Source: Crocosphaera watsonii WH 8501 (GTDB lineage: Bacteria > Cyanobacteriota > Cyanobacteriia > Cyanobacteriales > Microcystaceae). From it: 64,000 nucleotides of DNA. Of this stretch, positions 37,495-47,734 are shown in pieces; the stretch's first letter is position 1; every line of letters begins with the position of its first letter. Under the pieces are notes generated by a model. The model was given only the letters and a program-made list of their open reading frames with translations. It was not told where the DNA came from and did no database searches. The translations under genes were made by a program, and so were the position numbers. The stretch is taken from assembly GCF_000167195.1 (NCBI RefSeq), contig NZ_AADV02000001.1, positions 310,001 to 374,000 of the forward strand. Reading direction: 5' to 3'.

Positions 37495-38715
37495 GACCTC
37501 TTGCAAAAGTTTTTCGTGGTATAATAAAAAATTATTCATTTTTTGCATAGCCACCATTGGTAAAGCGATCGCACTCTCATAGTGGCGATCGCCTGAACCC
37601 CAAAAATCAATTAAGTTTTAAAACAAGAATCGTTGTATAATTATTAAAGATAACTATTCAGCTAATAAAATTGATTTGATAATGAAATATTGGCAAGTTA
37701 AAAAGTTAAAAGAGACCGAATTCAAGCGTTTGACAGGAGTAAAAAAAAACTTTCAGAGTGATGGTTCGCACTGTCAAAGCTTATCTAAAAAGAAAAAAGA
37801 AACCCGGACGTAAACCAAAATTAATAGTTGAAGACCACATTCTCATAATGCTTGAGTATTTAAGAGAATATAGGACTTATTACCATATTAGTCTAACGTG
37901 GAAAATGTCCGAATCTAACGTTTGTCGCATTGTCCATAAAATCGAAAATATATTAATAAAATCTCGTCAATTTCGACTACCTGGAAAGAAAGAATTATGG
38001 AAAACGAATTATCAAGAGGAAATGGTAGTAATGGATGTCATGGAAAGTCAAATTGAAAGGCCGAAAAAACGACAAAAACAGTTTTATAGTGGAAAACAAA
38101 GAGAACATACTTTAAAAAGACAAATAGTCATTCAACAGAAAACTGGTCAAATTGTATGCCTAGTGAACGGAAAAAGAAAAACTCATGATTTTAAACTATT
38201 TAAAAACAGTGGGGTCAAATTTGGGACATCAATAAAAGTTCTTGCTGATAAAGGCTATCAAGGAATAGGAAAAATTCATCAATTAAGTGAAACCCCCATC
38301 AAGAAAAAGAAAGGGAAGAAGTTAAGCCAAGAGGAGAAAAAATATAATCGGCAACTAAATCGATTAAGAATCACAGTCGAACATATAAATCGTCGCTTAA
38401 AAATCTTTAAAATCCTTTCTTATCCTTATCGAAATCGTGGTAAGAGATTCGGATTAAGAGCCAACTTAATAGCTGGACTTCATAACTACGATTTGGCTAA
38501 TTAATTTGTAAAAAAAATCTATTTAATCTCTAGTGGGTTGAGCTTTTTATCATTAGCTTAACTGTTTTAAGCAGCCTATTTTTAATGATTTTGTGTAGAA
38601 GCGATCGCTCTTATCTCAATTATTCAAAAATTATCAGATATTTTGTACATCTGAGCAAGTTAAATTGGCAAAAAAATAGCCTTTAATCATAGCATAAAAT
38701 ATTTTTGCAAGAGGT
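37495..38715 (+). mobile_element. IS5-family (ISL2-like) insertion in the cellulose-synthase-like gene
   Basis: The ends are ACCTCTTGCAAAA (left) and TTTTGCAAGAGGT (right), with a TTA direct repeat on both sides (37492-37494 and 38716-38718). The element is about 1.22 kb and carries one transposase gene on the strand opposite to the interrupted gene. Clean ends and an exact target duplication point to a recent insertion. HIP1 sites occur within it. Confidence 0.88.
37682..38504 (+). CDS. IS5-family transposase, frame change at an A9 run
   Basis: The protein starts MKYWQVKKLKETEFKRLTGV, but the main DDE frame (…VMVRTVKAYLKRKKKPGRKP…) is offset by one base at nine consecutive A residues (37741-37749). 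The main part contains VEDHILIMLEYLREYRTYYH, the first catalytic Asp in EMVVMDVMESQIERP, the second in IKVLADKGYQGIG, and a C-terminal Glu in RITVEHINRRLKIFK. A slip on the A run would join the frames, as in IS elements using programmed slippage; otherwise this copy is inactive. A start at 37758 alone would lose about 25 residues. Confidence 0.75.
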
Positions 38716-39371
38716 TTATTGATAACCTGTTGACTATAATAATCTGCTTCTCGTCTGCGATCTTTAAGATGATACATTAAATATAATTGCAACACACTAC
38801 TAAATATGACTAGCAACTCCAGCACAAATAAGCTGATACTAAAAATTCCGTCTATGGGGTTAGATAAATTTAAACTTGACAGCGATCGCCAGAATAAATA
38901 ACGTAGAGTTAACCCAATTAAAATAGTAACAATTAATCCCCGTGACCAAAATCTAGGACTAGGGGATATTCTGATAATAATTTGTGTAAGACAGACCGAC
39001 ACAATGGCAGGTAAATATAAATAAATCCTATCCAATCCCATACCCAACTGCTCTAACCACTCTAATGAAAAAGTAGCTATTAAAAACCCTAGTATTACTA
39101 ATAATATACCCGCTATATACTTTGTAAATAGACCACCAAAAAAGATTTGTCTAACCGATTTTTTCCAAGTTGTCTTATCTCGGTCATGACTAAAAGTTTT
39201 GAACATGAGTGGATAAAAATAAGTAAGTGTCCTATTTCTATTCTAAGCACTAAATATTAAATTTTGCTGAAGAAGAGATGAGAATTATTATCAACAGTAA
39301 ATTTACGGAAATTTATTAACGTCTTTTGAGAAAATTGTATCCTTTTTTACTAAAATTATAAGTTTGAAAAA

Positions 39372-39388
39372 GGTGGGACGATCCCACC
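39372..39388 (-). terminator. Rho-independent terminator of sufD-sufS
   Basis: Read on the minus strand, GGTGGGA and TCCCACC pair over a three-base loop and are followed by TTTTTC. It lies 26 bp after the sufS stop codon. The strong GC stem plus T-run is a standard intrinsic terminator. Confidence 0.8.
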
Positions 39389-39413
39389 CCCAAAAACGCA
39401 GGCTATATTTCTA

Positions 39414-40688
39414 TTATCCCATGATATTAGTAAAGAAATCAATAGTTTCTTTTAAAACCATGACAAATTGATCAATCTCGTCGTAAGTGTTATAAAAATA
39501 TAAACTAACTCTGGCACTTCCAGAAGCATCAAATAAACGGTGTAAAGGTTGAGTGCAATGGTGTCCAGAACGGATGGCAACCCCTTCTTGATCTAAAAGG
39601 GTTGATAAGTCACTACCGTGGATACCTTCGATGTTAAATGCGGCTAAAGCTGCCCTTCCTTTTCCTTCTGGGGTGGGTAAAGGTCCGTAAATTTTCAGGT
39701 TAGGAATATCTGCCAGTTTCCTAAATAAATAAGCGGTTAATTCCTCTTCACAAGCATGAATTTTATCCATACCAATATCAGTTAAATAATCAACCGCTGC
39801 CCCTAAGGCGATCGCCTCTCCAATAGCAGGGGTTCCGGCTTCAAATTTATGGGGTAATTCTCCACAGGTAAAGCTATCAAAAAACACCTCATTGATCATT
39901 TCTCCACCTCCTAAAAAGGGAGGCATTTCTTCTAGTATTTCTTGCTTTCCGTACAAAAAACCTACCCCAGATGGACCACACATTTTATGACCACTAGCCA
40001 CTAACCAGTCGCAGTCCATTGCCTGTACATCTATGGCCATATGGGGGACACTTTGGCAAGCATCAATTAATACTTTCACTCCCTTCTCATGGGCTAATTT
40101 AATTACTTCTTCAACGGGATTAATGCAGCCCAATGTATTAGAAACATGAACAATGGTAACTAACTTTGTTTTCTCCGATAACAAGGATTTAAACTCTTCT
40201 AGATCGAAGTCTTCATTATCAGTTAAAGGTACATATTTAATCACTGCCCCTGTTTGTTTAGCAATCATTTGCCAAGGAACAAAATTACTATGATGTTCCA
40301 TTACTGAAGTAATAATTTCATCCCCTGGTTGCAGATGATGTAATCCCCAACTATAAGCCACTACATTGATCGCTTCGGTGGCGTTTCTGGTGAAGATAAC
40401 TTCTTGGCGAGAAGCCGCATTAATAAACTGTGCTATCTTATCTCTTGATCCTTCATAAGCTTCTGTTGCCCTAATACTTAAACTGTGGGCCCCACGATGA
40501 ACATTAGCGTTATCTTTTCCATAATAATTTTGCAGGGCATCGAGTACAGTTACCGGTTTTTGAGAGGTAGCCGCGTTGTCTAAATATACTAAGGGTTTGC
40601 CGTGAATTTCTTGGTGTAAAATAGGGAAATCCTTACGGACTTTTGAGGCTAGGGTTTTTTCTTGGATAGCAGTCATAATTGGAGTCAA
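39414..40688 (-). CDS. sufS: Cysteine desulfurase
   Basis: SufS takes sulfur from cysteine for iron-sulfur cluster assembly, using PLP. The 424-aa type-II desulfurase has [20 protein letters not shown] near residue 30 and the PLP lysine in [18 protein letters not shown] near 230. The active-site cysteine loop is [13 protein letters not shown] near 374. It follows sufD by 27 bp on the same transcript and is closed by a strong terminator. sufB and sufC, normally upstream, are not in this window. Confidence 0.96.
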   Translation of the reverse strand: MTPIMTAIQEKTLASKVRKDFPILHQEIHGKPLVYLDNAATSQKPVTVLDALQNYYGKDNANVHRGAHSLSIRATEAYEGSRDKIAQFINAASRQEVIFTRNATEAINVVAYSWGLHHLQPGDEIITSVMEHHSNFVPWQMIAKQTGAVIKYVPLTDNEDFDLEEFKSLLSEKTKLVTIVHVSNTLGCINPVEEVIKLAHEKGVKVLIDACQSVPHMAIDVQAMDCDWLVASGHKMCGPSGVGFLYGKQEILEEMPPFLGGGEMINEVFFDSFTCGELPHKFEAGTPAIGEAIALGAAVDYLTDIGMDKIHACEEELTAYLFRKLADIPNLKIYGPLPTPEGKGRAALAAFNIEGIHGSDLSTLLDQEGVAIRSGHHCTQPLHRLFDASGSARVSLYFYNTYDEIDQFVMVLKETIDFFTNIMG

Positions 40689-40715
40689 AAGGTTTGTTAT
40701 ATTTTGCGGTTAAGT

Positions 40716-42065
40716 TTATACTTCGGTGGTTTGAGCAACCACACACTTGGTTAAGCTTTGTTGCAGAGAGTCTAGGGGAATCCTTTCTAAAATTTCAGCA
40801 GCAAAAGCATCGATTAAAAGATGACGGGCATCGCTTTCGTTTAAGCCTCGACTTTGTAAATAAAAGAGTTCATCAGCTTCTAATTGACTAATAGTTGCCC
40901 CGTGGGAACATTTGACATTATCTGCTGTAATTTGTAGTTCTGGTTTTGTATTTATTCTGGCCTTGGTTGAGAGTAATAAGTTACGATTTAACTGGGTTGC
41001 ACTGGTTAACTGTGCTGGTTTGGGGACGAATATTTTACCATTAAATACTCCACGGGAATTACCATCCATAATACACTTATGTAATTGGTGGGTAACTCCA
41101 TGAGGATGACTTAGACAAACGGCGGTGTGGGTATCAGCAACCTGCTCGTTACCAATCATAGTTAAACCGTTGAGATTACTTTCTGTTTGAGTGCCATTTT
41201 GTATAATTTGTAGAGTATGACGAGATACTTTTGCCCCTAAATTTATCTCGTTACAAGTATAGTGACTATCTTGATTTTGGGTAATGATACTTCTGCCAAT
41301 ATGAAAGCTATTTCCTAATTCTCTTTGAATACGATTATGATTGATGTGAGCATTACCATCTAGGCAAATTTCTGTGACAGAATTTGTGAAATAAGGCTCA
41401 TTTTGTTTCACATATAAAGACTGTTCTGTTATCGTGCCATAATACTCAACCAGTGTAGCACTAGAACCTGTTTCTGCTATAACTAATGTACGAGGTTGGA
41501 TCAAACTTGCTGTCTCACTGCTAACCGCAAGAAATAGTACCATTATAGGGGTTTCAAGAACAACATTTTTGTTGATCCAAATTACAGCAGCATCGCTTAA
41601 ACCTGCTGTATTTAAAGCCGAAAATGTGTCTTTTTCTCCTTCTGACTTGCCTAAATAGTTGACAATTTTTTCTGTTTGTGCATCAGATAAATGACTTAGG
41701 TTGCCTACAGAAACGCCTTCAGATAATGCAGAAACATTGGACAACTCAGAAGCGTATTCCCCATTAACAAAAACAAGGTAACTTTGTTTGGCTTCGGGTA
41801 AGATAAATTGATCAATAATATTCTTACTAACTGCCTCAGTTTTCCCTATGGTCAAGTCTAACTCATACAGTTTGGAGAGATCAGTAAACCGCCACTCTTC
41901 ATCCTTTTTTTTGGGAAGGGTTAATTCTTGAACCTGAGAAACAGCATTTTTCCGTAGGGTATGAAGATAGTCAGCGTCAATGAGGGGAGAATTGGCTTGA
42001 CACTGCTCTAAGAGATGATTTAAGTAGTTTTCTAGTCTATTTGTCTGGACAGTTGGGGTGTTCAT
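40716..42065 (-). CDS. sufD: Fe-S cluster assembly protein SufD
   Basis: SufD is a scaffold subunit of the SufBC2D complex that builds iron-sulfur clusters. The 449-aa protein shows the conserved beta-helix core: TLVIAETGSSATLVEYYG near residue 205, GNSRGVFNGKIFVPKPAQ near 340, and PELQITADNVKCSHGATISQ near 383, followed by FYLQSRGLNESDARHLLIDA. The N-terminal part is typical (KKDEEWRFTDLSKLY). In most cyanobacteria the order is sufB-C-D-S. Here upstream DNA gives way after 350 bp to a truncated ORF and an IS630, so the operon may have been broken. Confidence 0.95.
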   Translation of the reverse strand: MNTPTVQTNRLENYLNHLLEQCQANSPLIDADYLHTLRKNAVSQVQELTLPKKKDEEWRFTDLSKLYELDLTIGKTEAVSKNIIDQFILPEAKQSYLVFVNGEYASELSNVSALSEGVSVGNLSHLSDAQTEKIVNYLGKSEGEKDTFSALNTAGLSDAAVIWINKNVVLETPIMVLFLAVSSETASLIQPRTLVIAETGSSATLVEYYGTITEQSLYVKQNEPYFTNSVTEICLDGNAHINHNRIQRELGNSFHIGRSIITQNQDSHYTCNEINLGAKVSRHTLQIIQNGTQTESNLNGLTMIGNEQVADTHTAVCLSHPHGVTHQLHKCIMDGNSRGVFNGKIFVPKPAQLTSATQLNRNLLLSTKARINTKPELQITADNVKCSHGATISQLEADELFYLQSRGLNESDARHLLIDAFAAEILERIPLDSLQQSLTKCVVAQTTEV

Positions 42066-42325
42066 GCAGTTAAGGGCTATAATCGGCGGTTATAGTCTCT
42101 GTTGATACGGGTTGTCTCTGTATTCAACATCGACCAATGGAGTCAGGTACTCTAAATCTATAACTATCTTACAATAATTTAGAAACATTTTTGTTGTTAA
42201 AGTTGCTTTTTGCTTTCACAGCTAAAATTTACTGTTGCGCAATAGAACAAATGCTCACTACCGGCTATTAGAAACGTCAATCCTTGATAAAATTGTCGAA
42301 ATGGCTTTTTATCTGGAGTTAAAGT

Positions 42326-42414
42326 GTGATCAAAATAGACGGAAAACAAGACTTGCTTTGGTGGAGAAATGTATTTAATAGTTTCATTCTTCTCTGGACT
42401 TTTGCCTTGTCTCC
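42326..42414 (+). pseudogene. Start of an unknown membrane protein gene, cut by IS630
   Basis: A GTG at 42326 with GGAG eight bases upstream opens a frame reading KIDGKQDLLWWRNVFNSF, then ILLWTFALSP. This is a plausible amphipathic start followed by a membrane helix. The frame is cut by the IS630 left end at 42415, and no continuation appears beyond the element. The rest of the 42066-42414 gap shows nothing else that I can support. Confidence 0.35.
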
Positions 42415-43796
42415 TAGTGCAGCTTGGCGAAAGTAATCCACCAGATTTTTACAGAAACTTTCGTGACTAGCCACGACAATGTGTTTCAATGAAACTAACG
42501 GAAGAATCTCGAAGTTGATGTCCATGATAAAAGCATTGCCAATTAACCTCTCCAACCTACAGAAAACAGTACTCCAACAAATAGTGAGAGGGACAACAAA
42601 CCCCTATCGCCTTGTTAGACGAGCCAAGCTAATCTTAGCCGCAGCATCAGGAGAGAGCAATAGTTCGATTAGTCGAAGATTAGAATTAGACCGAGTACAA
42701 GTGCGTCAGTGGCGATCGCGATGGTTTGAGGAGAGAGAAAAACTGAGTGCCGCCGAAGAACAACAGGTAACGGAGAAAGCATTAATGGTCTTGATCAAAG
42801 GAATTTTAAGCGATCGCCCAAGACCTGGAACAACAAAATCCTTTACGGTCGAACAAGTAGTCCAGATTGTAGCGATCTCTTGTGAAGAATGTGAAAAATC
42901 AGACAGACCAGTGAGCCATTGGACACCTTCAGAGTTGGCGGATGAAGCCATAAAAAGAGGAATTGTCGAAAAGATTTCCCCCCGTAGTGTGGGGCGTTTT
43001 TTAAAAAGAAGCGACATTACAACCACATCTCGTTCGTTACTGGTTAAATGCCAAAATTGATGATCCCTTAAAATTTAAAAAGCAAGTCAAATATATCTGT
43101 GAACTTCATCAAGAAGCTAAAACTTTGTTAGAACAAGGAATTCATTTAATTAGTACAGATGAAATGACAGGGATTCAAGCTCTTGAGAGATTATTTCCGA
43201 ACAAAAGAATCAAGCCTAAACAAGTAGAAAAAATCGAATTTGAATATGAAAGACACGGAACTTTAAGCTTGATTGCGAACTGGGATGTGGCAAGAGGAAA
43301 AGTTGTTAGTCCCTCTATTGGACCGACAAGAACAGAACAAGATTTTTCTGAACATATCCAGAGAACGATTAAGATTGATGAAAAAGCAGAATGGATTTTT
43401 ATTGTAGATCAACTCAACACTCATAAATCGGAAAGCTTAGTCAAATTAGTAGCAGAAAGCTGTGGAATTACTATTGATTTGGGGAGAAAAGGAAAGGAGG
43501 GGATTTTGCAATCTATGGACAGCAGAGCAGATTTTTTATCAGATGAATCTCATCGAATTCGCTTTGTTTATATTCCCAAACATACATCGTGGCTTAATCA
43601 AATTGAGTGTTGGTTTTCGATCTTAGTCCGGCGTTTACTCAAAAGAATTACTGTCCGTTCAACTGAAGAACTATCCCAAAAAATTCTCAATTTTATTGAT
43701 TACTTTAATCAATATTTTGCTAAGCCGTTCGTTTGGAAATTTAAGGGCTTTAAAGATCATAAGTGACTGGTGGATTATTTTTGCTAAGCTGCACTA
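42415..43796 (+). mobile_element. IS630-family insertion sequence, complete copy B
   Basis: This copy is 1382 bp including the flanking TA dinucleotides. Its terminal repeats and two-frame transposase match copy A, but it sits in the opposite orientation. The two flanks encode parts of different genes (a truncated membrane protein start and an RTX tail). That hints that recombination between IS copies removed intervening DNA. Confidence 0.92.
42479..43766 (+). CDS. IS630 transposase of copy B, two frames
   Basis: The N-terminal HTH part runs 42479-43060. The DDE part is readable from the shift site near 42997-43010 to 43766, with a conventional start at 43125. It differs from copy A by a few substitutions (for example Ser for Ala in VAISCEEC, Asn for Thr in RLFPNKRI, Tyr for His in FNQYFAKP). 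The T6A5 frameshift region is unchanged. Keeping all catalytic residues while sharing the same frame break supports a productive +1 shift. Confidence 0.85.
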
Positions 43797-44006
43797 GCAG
43801 AAATTCCCAATTATTTTGATACTGTAACCGATTTTGAAGTGGATGTTGATATCATAGGGATTGGAGGTTTAGATGTTGGTTTTAGCGATTTAACTCTGAC
43901 TCAACAGGGCAATGACACTTTAATTAGTAGTAACGAAGCCGATTTAGGTCTTTTATTAAACGTTGATTCTACTCAATTAGACGAAAATGACTTTGCCTTT
44001 GGTTAA
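43797..44006 (+). pseudogene. C-terminal tail of an RTX/hemolysin-type calcium-binding protein
   Basis: Seventy codons are open from the IS630 edge to a TAA: EIPNYFDTVTDFEVDVDIIG, then IGGLDVGFSDLTLTQQGNDT, ending DENDFAFG. The segment parallels the C-terminus of the protein at 49092-50438 (TITDFESGEDVIGVAGLDIG, ending DFAFADSVTI). RTX C-termini of this kind serve as type I secretion signals. The rest of the gene is gone. Confidence 0.7.
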
Positions 44007-44194
44007 CTCCTAATTTCTTATTTAAAGTTATCATGATCACAATGAAAAATCACCTCTTCATTTCAAGAATAGGTAATTTTTCATTAAAAAGATATCATTG
44101 CTTCCTACTGACCTGAGTTCGATATAAGGAAATTTGCAGAAAACTAACTCAAATCAGAAGTATCAAACCCTCATTCTCTCGTAAAAAAAATCAT

Positions 44195-44229
44195 AACTCC
44201 GAACTCCGAACTCCGAACTCCGAACTCAC
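44195..44229. repeat. Heptamer tandem repeat AACTCCG
   Basis: Four exact AACTCCG units and a fifth partial unit precede the first NRPS gene by about 28 bp. Short tandemly repeated heptamers (STRR) are a known class in cyanobacteria. The closeness to the start codon suggests possible variation in the 5' leader. The rest of 44007-44256 shows no gene. Confidence 0.7.
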
Positions 44230-44256
44230 GTTACTGACATTTTTCTGAAAATTATT

Positions 44257-47200
44257 ATGATTGACAAGAGAAAAAATATTGCAGATATTTATCCCCTGTC
44301 CCCTCTACAAGAGGGCATTTTATTTCATACTCTTTTAAGCCCCCATTCGGGAGTATATCAACCTCAAGTATGTCTGACATTAGTAGGTTCTTTAGATATT
44401 TCTAGATTTAAACAAGCTTGGGAAACTATTATTGCCAGACATCAACTTTTTCGTGTCTCTTTTCATTGGGAAAAGCGAGATCGACCTTTTCAAGCGGTTT
44501 ATCGTCAGGTTAATTTACCTTGGGAAGAACAAGACTGGAGAGATATTTCTTTAGACAAACAAGAACAAAAGTTAGCAGAATTTTTAGAAGTAGACCGAAA
44601 AAGAGATTTCGATCTCAAAAACCCCCCTCAAATGCGTTTAACCCTGATTCATTGCCCAGACAATCGTTATTATTTCCTCTGGACACAACATCACTTAATC
44701 ATAGATGGTTGGTCATCCGGGTTAGTAGTTAAAGAGGTTTTTCAGGCGTATAATGGGAAAATAGAACTTAGTTATACCCGTCCCTACGGCGACTATATTG
44801 GTTGGTTAAAACAGCAAGATAAAACCACTGCTAAAGCCTTTTGGAAAAAAGAACTAACCGGGTTTACTACTCCGACAAATTGGGGTATAGAAAACAATAA
44901 ACCCATCCTACCAGAAAATATTTCACAAGCGGAACAAGAAATCTGTTTATCAGAAAATATTACAACTAACTTAAAATCTCTAGCACAGCAACAAGAAATA
45001 ACCTTAAATACCCTTATTAGGGGTGCTTTAGGATTATTAATAAGTTATTATAGTGGGGAGCAAGATATAGTTTTTGGGGCAACTTGTTCTGGGAGAGCCG
45101 GAACTTTAGAAGGGCTTAATTCTATGGTGGGGCTATTTATTAATACCCTTCCAGTACGGATTAAAGTTCCCCCCCAACAAAATCTAGTTTCTTGGTTAAA
45201 AGAGTTACAAACCCAACAAGGAAAAACCTCTCAGTACGAATATGTTTCCCTGCTAGAAATTCAAGAAAATAGCGATTTAGCAACAGGTACATCTTTATTT
45301 GACACAATTTTGGTGTTTGAAAATTATCCCGTTGATCTCTCTGTAGCTCAAACAACTCAATCATTAACTATAGATTCAGTTAAGTCAACGGAATGGACAA
45401 GTTTACCCTTGACAATTTTAGTAGCAGGAACCAGGGAATTATCCATTAAAATAAAATACCATTGCCATCGCTTTTCTGATGGAGATATTGATCGCTTATT
45501 AAATAACTTTCAAAATATTCTAACTAAAATAATTGAAAATCCCAAACAACAACTCTGGGAACTTTCTGAGAATATAGGTAATGCAGAAAGTACAGGCAAT
45601 GTAGAAATTTTAGATAGTTTGCTTCCGCAACTGTTTGAAAAACAAGTTGAAAAGACTCCTGATAATATTGCTGTTATTTTTGAAGAAGAATCATTAACTT
45701 ATGAAAAACTTAACAAAAAAGCCAATCAAGTTGCTCATCATCTACAAAAATTAGGCGTTAAACCAGAAACATTAGTTGGTATTTGTTTACAACGTTCTTT
45801 AGAAATTGTTATCGCTATTTTAGCCATTCTTAAAGTAGGAGGAGCTTACGTACCCATTGACCCAACTTATCCCCTAGAAAGGATTAATTTTATCCTTGAA
45901 GATGCTCAAATTTCTATCTTATTAACGAATCAAGATTTCCCTAACTGTCCCGTTAAAACCCTAATTAACTTACAAACAAATTACTTTCAATCTTACCCAG
46001 AGCAAAATACCAATCCCACCCCAGAATTGAGCCTAGATAATAGTATTTATGCCCTTTATACATCAGGTTCCACAGGAAACCCAAAAGCCGTTATTAATAC
46101 CCATCGAGGGCTATTAAACCGCTTAAACTGGATGCAGAAAGCCTATGAATTAACCCCTGATGATCGTGTATTACAAAAAACTCCTTATACTTTTGATGTA
46201 TCTGTCTGGGAGTTCCTCTGGACACTATTAAACGGTGCTTGTTTAGTAATAGCAAAACCCGATGGACATCAAGATAGTGCTTATTTAGCCAGTTTAATTA
46301 TTGAGCAAAATATTACCACTGTTCATTTTGTTCCTTCCATGTTACAAGTTTTTCTAGAAGAACAAAAAGCTTCTCAGTGTAACTCACTTAAACGCGTTAT
46401 TTGTAGTGGAGAAGCCCTATCTGTTGACTTAAGAAATCGCTTTTTCCAAACCATAAAAGCTGAGTTAAATAATCTTTATGGACCCACCGAAGCTGCGATC
46501 GATGTGACGGCCTGTACTTGTCAAACCGATGATTTATCCGTTCCCATAGGTTTACCTATAGATAATATTCAAGTTTATGTACTCAATGCTCAGTTACAGT
46601 TACTTCCTGTAGGTGTTGTGGGAGAGTTATATTTAGGAGGAGAAGGACTCGCTAGAGGGTACTTAAATAAACCAGACTTGACAGCAGAAAATTTTGTCCC
46701 AAACCCCTTTAAAGCAGGAGCAAGATTATATCGAACAGGGGATTTTGTAAGATATCAAGAGGATGGCAATGTTGAGTATGTAGGAAGAATTGATAATCAG
46801 GTTAAAATTCGTGGAGTACGTCTTGAGTTAGGGGAAATAGAAGCAATCTTAAGCCAACATCCAGATATTATAGCCTGTGTTGTTCTAGCTAAAGAATTTG
46901 CCCCAGGCGATCGCCGACTCTTGGCTTATATTCAAACATCTCAGACAGAAGATATTTCCGAAGAATTACGTCAATTTTTGGGTGAAAGAATCCCTAATTA
47001 TGGGATTCCCAGTGTTTTTATCACATTAGAGAGTTTTCCTTTGACCAACAATGGAAAATTAAATACTAAAGCCTTGCTTGCTTTGAATTACTCTAGCAAA
47101 AAAGAAATAATGTCCCCTCGCAATGAGACGGAAACAGCGATCATGGAAATTTGGAAAGAAATTCTCAAAGTTGATAATTTAAGTATTGATGACAACTTTT

Positions 47201-47406
47201 TTGAACTAGGGGGCAACTCCCTGATAGCAACCCGTGTAAACTCTCGTTTACGTCAATCTTTTTCCTTAGACTTACCCTTGCGTACTTTGTTTGAAAAACC
47301 AACCATAGCCAGCCTAGCACAGCGAATCGATGTTATTCAATTGTCTGTTCAACCTGCGGCTACTCCTATAGACTCAACGAAGCAACGAAAGGAAATAGAA
47401 ATTTAG
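44257..47406 (+). CDS. Nonribosomal peptide synthetase, module C-A(Ser)-T
   Basis: The 1049-aa protein is one elongation module. The C domain (about 8-430) starts YPLSPLQEGILFHTLLSPHS and has the catalytic HHLIIDGWS near 145. The A domain (about 455-940) carries YTSGSTGNPKAV, FDVSVWEFLW, NLYGPTEAAID and YRTGDFVRYQEDG. Aligning to GrsA by eye gives the pocket code D-V-W-H-I-S-L-I-D-K, a classic serine code. The T domain (about 955-1030) has the phosphopantetheine Ser in FFELGGNSLIATRV. There is no epimerase, thioesterase or loading domain, so it needs partners. The C domain expects an upstream acyl or peptidyl donor that is not in the window. Confidence 0.93.
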   Translation: MIDKRKNIADIYPLSPLQEGILFHTLLSPHSGVYQPQVCLTLVGSLDISRFKQAWETIIARHQLFRVSFHWEKRDRPFQAVYRQVNLPWEEQDWRDISLDKQEQKLAEFLEVDRKRDFDLKNPPQMRLTLIHCPDNRYYFLWTQHHLIIDGWSSGLVVKEVFQAYNGKIELSYTRPYGDYIGWLKQQDKTTAKAFWKKELTGFTTPTNWGIENNKPILPENISQAEQEICLSENITTNLKSLAQQQEITLNTLIRGALGLLISYYSGEQDIVFGATCSGRAGTLEGLNSMVGLFINTLPVRIKVPPQQNLVSWLKELQTQQGKTSQYEYVSLLEIQENSDLATGTSLFDTILVFENYPVDLSVAQTTQSLTIDSVKSTEWTSLPLTILVAGTRELSIKIKYHCHRFSDGDIDRLLNNFQNILTKIIENPKQQLWELSENIGNAESTGNVEILDSLLPQLFEKQVEKTPDNIAVIFEEESLTYEKLNKKANQVAHHLQKLGVKPETLVGICLQRSLEIVIAILAILKVGGAYVPIDPTYPLERINFILEDAQISILLTNQDFPNCPVKTLINLQTNYFQSYPEQNTNPTPELSLDNSIYALYTSGSTGNPKAVINTHRGLLNRLNWMQKAYELTPDDRVLQKTPYTFDVSVWEFLWTLLNGACLVIAKPDGHQDSAYLASLIIEQNITTVHFVPSMLQVFLEEQKASQCNSLKRVICSGEALSVDLRNRFFQTIKAELNNLYGPTEAAIDVTACTCQTDDLSVPIGLPIDNIQVYVLNAQLQLLPVGVVGELYLGGEGLARGYLNKPDLTAENFVPNPFKAGARLYRTGDFVRYQEDGNVEYVGRIDNQVKIRGVRLELGEIEAILSQHPDIIACVVLAKEFAPGDRRLLAYIQTSQTEDISEELRQFLGERIPNYGIPSVFITLESFPLTNNGKLNTKALLALNYSSKKEIMSPRNETETAIMEIWKEILKVDNLSIDDNFFELGGNSLIATRVNSRLRQSFSLDLPLRTLFEKPTIASLAQRIDVIQLSVQPAATPIDSTKQRKEIEI

Positions 47407-47734
47407 TCATATCCAGGCCAGAGAAATCTTTCAGAGCCAATTTGTTATAGTGTTCTTAACTCAATTGTTCACACAACTTGACTAAATAAATCTAGCGAAA
47501 AATACAAAAAATTGGTTTTTCATCCGATTAGCTTCAAAAAACTGACAAACCTTCAGATTACTCTTACTCAACCTAGTTTATGGACTCGAGCAACTTCATT
47601 TCTAGTTTTACACAATATTTTGTCCATCAAATAAGGGACAACTCCCCCTATTGGAATTAACGTTTGACCCTCACCGAAAAACAAAATTAATTCATGCTCG
47701 ACTAATTTTGCCTTTGGTGTTGAGATATTGAAGA
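47407..47734. other. Gap between the NRPS gene and the TonB receptor fragment
   Basis: The 328 bp are AT-rich and have no convincing gene. An ATTTTGCCTTTGGTG stretch near 47705 resembles the codons for the end of the RTX tail at 43990 (GACTTTGCCTTTGGT), possibly a scrap of the same gene family. No hairpin terminator or clear promoter was recognised. Confidence 0.3.

Larger units (their letters stand above)
35796..39206 (-). pseudogene. Cellulose-synthase-like glycosyltransferase (BcsA type), split by an IS
   Basis: The 5' half (39206-38716) encodes N-terminal membrane helices. The 3' half (37491-35796) encodes a GT2 catalytic domain, further membrane helices and a PilZ domain. The catalytic set is intact: DIFIPTYNEP, VLDDTGR, VVFDADF, SISEDYFTG and the QxxRW box QRLRWGRG. 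PilZ-like ISEEGATILVN suggests c-di-GMP binding. Removing the IS and one 3-bp TAA duplication restores a continuous frame (…QQVINNEEYCPYVDIF…) of roughly 725 codons. The enzyme would polymerise UDP-glucose or a related sugar at the inner membrane. Interruption presumably abolishes it, although the 3' half retains an internal ATG before the GT core. Confidence 0.88.
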
